From positions 1 through 64,000 of the forward strand of contig JAFYHC010000045.1 of NCBI GenBank assembly GCA_017539385.1: DNA of 64,000 nt, read 5' to 3'. The notes under the pieces are model-generated. The model did not search any database. It saw only the letters and a list, made by a program, of their open reading frames with translations, and was not told the origin of the DNA. Shown here in pieces: positions 61,445 through 64,000 of this stretch; the stretch's first letter is position 1, and each line of letters begins with the position of its first letter. This DNA is from Solobacterium sp. (GTDB lineage Bacteria; Bacillota_I; Bacilli_A; Erysipelotrichales; Erysipelotrichaceae). Both the position numbers and the translations under genes were made by a program.

Positions 61445-63187
61445 TTACAGATTCATATACGCGTAGGAAGAGAATACCAGCATGACATCAAATATGTTTT
61501 TGGCGCTGAGTGGCTGGTAGTATGCCTCTTCCAGCTGCGGGTCTACGGTGTCGCGGAAGTCCTCAAAGAGTTCCTTGAAGTTTCTCCATCTGCTTCCGTT
61601 GGCTTCAAGCATTGCATTGTACAGATAGTACAGTGCCGTCAGTAAGGATGTACGGGTCATATCATTGGCGCTTTTGACGTCCAGGGAAGATTCATTCTCT
61701 TCTTCGCTGTCATTTTCGCCTTTCGCTTTTGCCTTGATGAAACTGTCGAACGATTCCAGAAGACCCGTATAATCCTTGAATTGTTTTGCTGTGATATCCG
61801 GATGTTTCTCAAGGAATTCATCCGCATAGTCATGCATTTCATCGAGTTCGGCAAACATCAGACCATAGTTGCATTTGTCCAATGTGATCTCATAATCTTC
61901 CCGCAGAGTCTGCAGTGTCTCTTTATACAGCTCATAGGCTGTATTCTGTTCCAGTGCGATCTGGATCGGATTGATGGTATTGTATGTGACTTTGCCGTTT
62001 TTGTCGGTGACCTGCTGGGTGATGCAGCAATCGTAGCATTCTTTCAGGAATGCCTTGAATTCATCTTCACGCAGGGTCATGACGGTCAGGACATCCGTTT
62101 CCCCGTCCGGTGCAACACCGTGGACCAGGCCGCGGTACGTCTTTGTGCCGCCGTCCAGACGTCTGCCGCCGTTGCCGCTGTCTGCCAGTTCATTGATCAT
62201 GTCATTGGCTTTCTGCAGCTTTTCCACAGCAGTAAGATCCTTGCGGATGTAATACAGATAAACCATCTCGGCATAGTTCTTATAGTTGATACCCTGGCCG
62301 GACGGATCTGCCTGATAGCGGCTGCGTTCACTCCGGTACTCCGGTGAGAGGTAGCGCATCAGATTATTGACATAGTAGTCACGGAACAGATTCGCATCGA
62401 CATCTGTCTTAGCGTCAAAGACTTCCGGACCGTTATCATCCGCACCAATGTAATACGTCATGTTGTAGACGATTGCAAAATAGTACAGAGCACGCTTTGT
62501 ATTGCCTTCCATGCGGAAGTATCCCTGGGCAAGGTCATTGACGATTTTTAATAAGCCGAACATGCCGCGGGGACGAAGCTGGTCTCTGGCTGCACCTTCC
62601 AGTTTTGCAAAGATGCCGTCATCCACGTTCTCCCAGACTTCCTGGTTCGTCGGACGATGTCCGATCTTTTCCTGTACATATCGGACGATCTGCGCCTTGC
62701 CACCGATATCCCGGGCAATCGTTCCGTTCGCATTTTTATGGCAGATGCCCTGCAGATAATCACCATACTTGATGAACTGCTTCAGAATACGCACACGCAG
62801 CGGATCATCACGCCAGCCGTCTTTGGGATCTTCCAGTGTATCGACCATCCGTTTCATATAGTCCTGCGGAGAGGCGTAGATTGGAAGCTTCTTAAAGATC
62901 GCCATCAGCATCTTGTCGCGGACTTCCTCATACTCCGGAATATCCACGTCCCTGAGCAGATCTGCATAGTACTTTGCATTATCCATGTGCTTCTTTGGAT
63001 GAATGTCAAAAACGGCCATCATCTTTTCCAGTTCACTGAGAACTTCGAGATAGTTGGTCATCCCTTCGGCATCTTTCAGATCAGCCAGTTTATGATCAAA
63101 GTCGCGGCGGGTATACAGAGATCCGAATTCCTTGTTCAGATCTTCCAGTGCAGACTGTGCTCTGCGTGTGATCGTTCTGATTTCCAT
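61445..63187 (-). CDS. Unknown 580-residue protein of the kinase operon
   Basis: The product is soluble and largely helical, with no signal peptide or membrane segment. Notable stretches are an early coiled-coil-like RAQSALEDLNKEFGSLYTRR, the PTNQEVWENVDDGIFAKLEG region, a low-complexity acidic NDSEEENESSLD near 495, and a C-terminal YYQPLSAKNIFDVMLVFSS. I recognise no family. It is the first gene after the operon's own promoter region and 19 bases before the PP2C gene. It may be the phosphorylation target or the effector partner. Confidence 0.7.
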   Translation of the reverse strand: MEIRTITRRAQSALEDLNKEFGSLYTRRDFDHKLADLKDAEGMTNYLEVLSELEKMMAVFDIHPKKHMDNAKYYADLLRDVDIPEYEEVRDKMLMAIFKKLPIYASPQDYMKRMVDTLEDPKDGWRDDPLRVRILKQFIKYGDYLQGICHKNANGTIARDIGGKAQIVRYVQEKIGHRPTNQEVWENVDDGIFAKLEGAARDQLRPRGMFGLLKIVNDLAQGYFRMEGNTKRALYYFAIVYNMTYYIGADDNGPEVFDAKTDVDANLFRDYYVNNLMRYLSPEYRSERSRYQADPSGQGINYKNYAEMVYLYYIRKDLTAVEKLQKANDMINELADSGNGGRRLDGGTKTYRGLVHGVAPDGETDVLTVMTLREDEFKAFLKECYDCCITQQVTDKNGKVTYNTINPIQIALEQNTAYELYKETLQTLREDYEITLDKCNYGLMFAELDEMHDYADEFLEKHPDITAKQFKDYTGLLESFDSFIKAKAKGENDSEEENESSLDVKSANDMTRTSLLTALYYLYNAMLEANGSRWRNFKELFEDFRDTVDPQLEEAYYQPLSAKNIFDVMLVFSSYAYMNL

Positions 63188-63322
63188 CTTGTTGTCCTTT
63201 CTTCTGCATACCTCTGGTATGCCATCAGTATACGATAGTGTATTTTTTGTATCTGAGAGGGGGGGTTATTCGGGTATATTGTACCATTGCAGACACTTTA
63301 CAGGATACTTCTGAAGCGTGAA
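63188..63322 (-). promoter_or_regulatory. Promoter region of the kinase/RyR operon
   Basis: CTATCGTATACTG at 63238-63226 (minus strand) contains TATACT as a -10 and matches the vWA operon element at 36526-36514 in 12 of 13 bases. A small palindrome, GCATACC-TCT-GGTATGC (63206-63222), lies in the 5' leader. No consensus -35 is seen. Confidence 0.5.
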
Positions 63323-63351
63323 ATGCCCATCCGGAATTCCCGGATGGGCAT
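63323..63351 (-). terminator. Hairpin after the SseB-like gene
   Basis: ATGCCCATCCG and CGGATGGGCAT pair around seven bases just past the stop of the 63365-64000 gene. The T-run is poor (TTTCA), so readthrough is possible. Confidence 0.6.
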
Positions 63352-63364
63352 CATATTTCCTGTT

Positions 63365-64000
63365 TCAGGAGCGCAGGGGATCTTCCCCGCTGTCCGACTG
63401 GGCAAAGTCTTCAGCAATGTCTTCGGACAGTTCCAGCAGTTCTTTCAGACCGTCAAGCGTCAGTACGAACCGGTGCACATTGTTGATGGGATCGAACGTA
63501 ATGCCGTCTGCATCTTCCTCTTCGATCCATTTCACCAGGTCATCCAGTTCATACGAAACGGACATCTTGAAGTCATCCCGGTCTGCCGCGTTGCGGCAGC
63601 TGTATACCGGCAGAGTGACTTCCCCGTCTTCTCCGACCATTGTCTGTACGCCGACCTGATCACCTTTGCGTTTATGCAGCAGTATGCGTGGATACAGTTC
63701 GTATCCTGTGTGACATACATACAGCAATGCATAGAGTGTATTGCGGAAATTCTCTTCGGTCGGATCTTCGTCATAGGTATCGATATGTTCCATCAGGATA
63801 AGCCCGGGATGGTCATCCAGGTCTTCCTCGTCATCGTCTTCCTCAAAGAGCTCTTCATGCATCTGTGCAAATGTTTCTTCCACTGCCTTCTTCATTGCTC
63901 TGGCAAGCTTTTTCTTTCCCGCTGCCTGGTAATAATCCCGCAGTCTGGAACATAGATAGACATTGTCCGGACTACACGCACTCGGTGCAACTTCCACCTC
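63365..64000 (-). CDS. Protein with SseB-like C-terminal domain, partial
   Basis: At least 211 codons are visible; the frame is open to the window edge, so the true start lies beyond 64000. The middle is very acidic (HEELFEEDDDEEDLDDHPG). The last 80 residues have the alternation TLPVYSCRNAADRDDF ... LVKWIEEEDADGITFDPINNVHRFVL, like SseB-type domains ('DGIxxxP' core). It lies upstream of the kinase operon, separated by a weak terminator and a promoter. A shared role is plausible but unproven. Confidence 0.6.
   Translation of the reverse strand, partial: EVEVAPSACSPDNVYLCSRLRDYYQAAGKKKLARAMKKAVEETFAQMHEELFEEDDDEEDLDDHPGLILMEHIDTYDEDPTEENFRNTLYALLYVCHTGYELYPRILLHKRKGDQVGVQTMVGEDGEVTLPVYSCRNAADRDDFKMSVSYELDDLVKWIEEEDADGITFDPINNVHRFVLTLDGLKELLELSEDIAEDFAQSDSGEDPLRS

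Overview
The window looks like a chromosomal segment of a low-GC-lineage Firmicute with a moderate base composition (about half G+C by eye). It is most likely a gut Erysipelotrichaceae-type organism. This rests on the gene set (Trp T-box, type I asparaginase, TrkH/TrkA, mutL-miaA order, CpXC protein, many Cof-type HAD phosphatases), strong AAGGAGG-type ribosome sites and several TTG/ATGA-coupled starts. The placement is an inference, not a measurement. I saw no rRNA, tRNA, CRISPR array or intact insertion sequence.

Positions 1-22,100 are mostly ordinary metabolism and housekeeping. They hold a TrpB2-type gene behind a tryptophan T-box, a dehydrogenase of the dihydrodipicolinate-reductase-like family, an ATC hydrolase plus lipid kinase pair, and an asparaginase-HAD-double phosphatase-HAD operon. 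TrkA/TrkH, a P-loop kinase/GNAT pair, a decayed tyrosine-recombinase-like gene, a GGDEF protein, a Bax-inhibitor-1 protein, mutL-miaA, an IMPACT-family gene, a GH25 lysozyme and a zinc-ribbon/SH3 membrane protein follow.

Positions 22,200-36,450 hold one six-gene minus-strand operon: vWA protein, tubulin/FtsZ-like GTPase, two-TM protein, giant membrane protein ending in a zinc ribbon and an HEMTH metallopeptidase, small coiled-coil protein, transglutaminase. A divergent, atypical sigma-70 factor sits at its head. This resembles the FtsZ-like/vWA multicomponent membrane-remodelling systems predicted from comparative genomics, with parts I do not recognise.

Positions 37,600-56,100 mix metabolism (flavodoxin, amidohydrolase, SMP-30 lactonase, MurNAc import and cleavage by MurP/MurQ) with conflict-type genes. 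These are an Rpn-family nuclease followed by a detached copy of its own C-terminal segment (a probable Rpn-type antitoxin), a TIR-TM-leucine-rich-repeat protein, and a four-gene coupled operon: Rossmann/RyR membrane protein, NUDIX hydrolase, TIR protein, TIR-NACHT protein with a DUF218-like end. An AT-rich AAA/DUF4143 ATPase stands out as a likely recent arrival.

Positions 56,200-63,200 hold a second signalling operon: an unknown 580-residue protein, a PP2C phosphatase, a 1392-residue fusion of Ser/Thr kinase + Rossmann/RyR module + Card1/DUF1887-like nuclease, and a stand-alone RyR domain protein. A further partial gene (SseB-like end) runs off the right edge. The Rossmann/RyR module recurs in the TIR operon, and a 13-bp promoter element (12/13 identical) recurs before the tubulin operon and the kinase operon. 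This is the basis for suggesting that the three blocks form one stress- or phage-response network.
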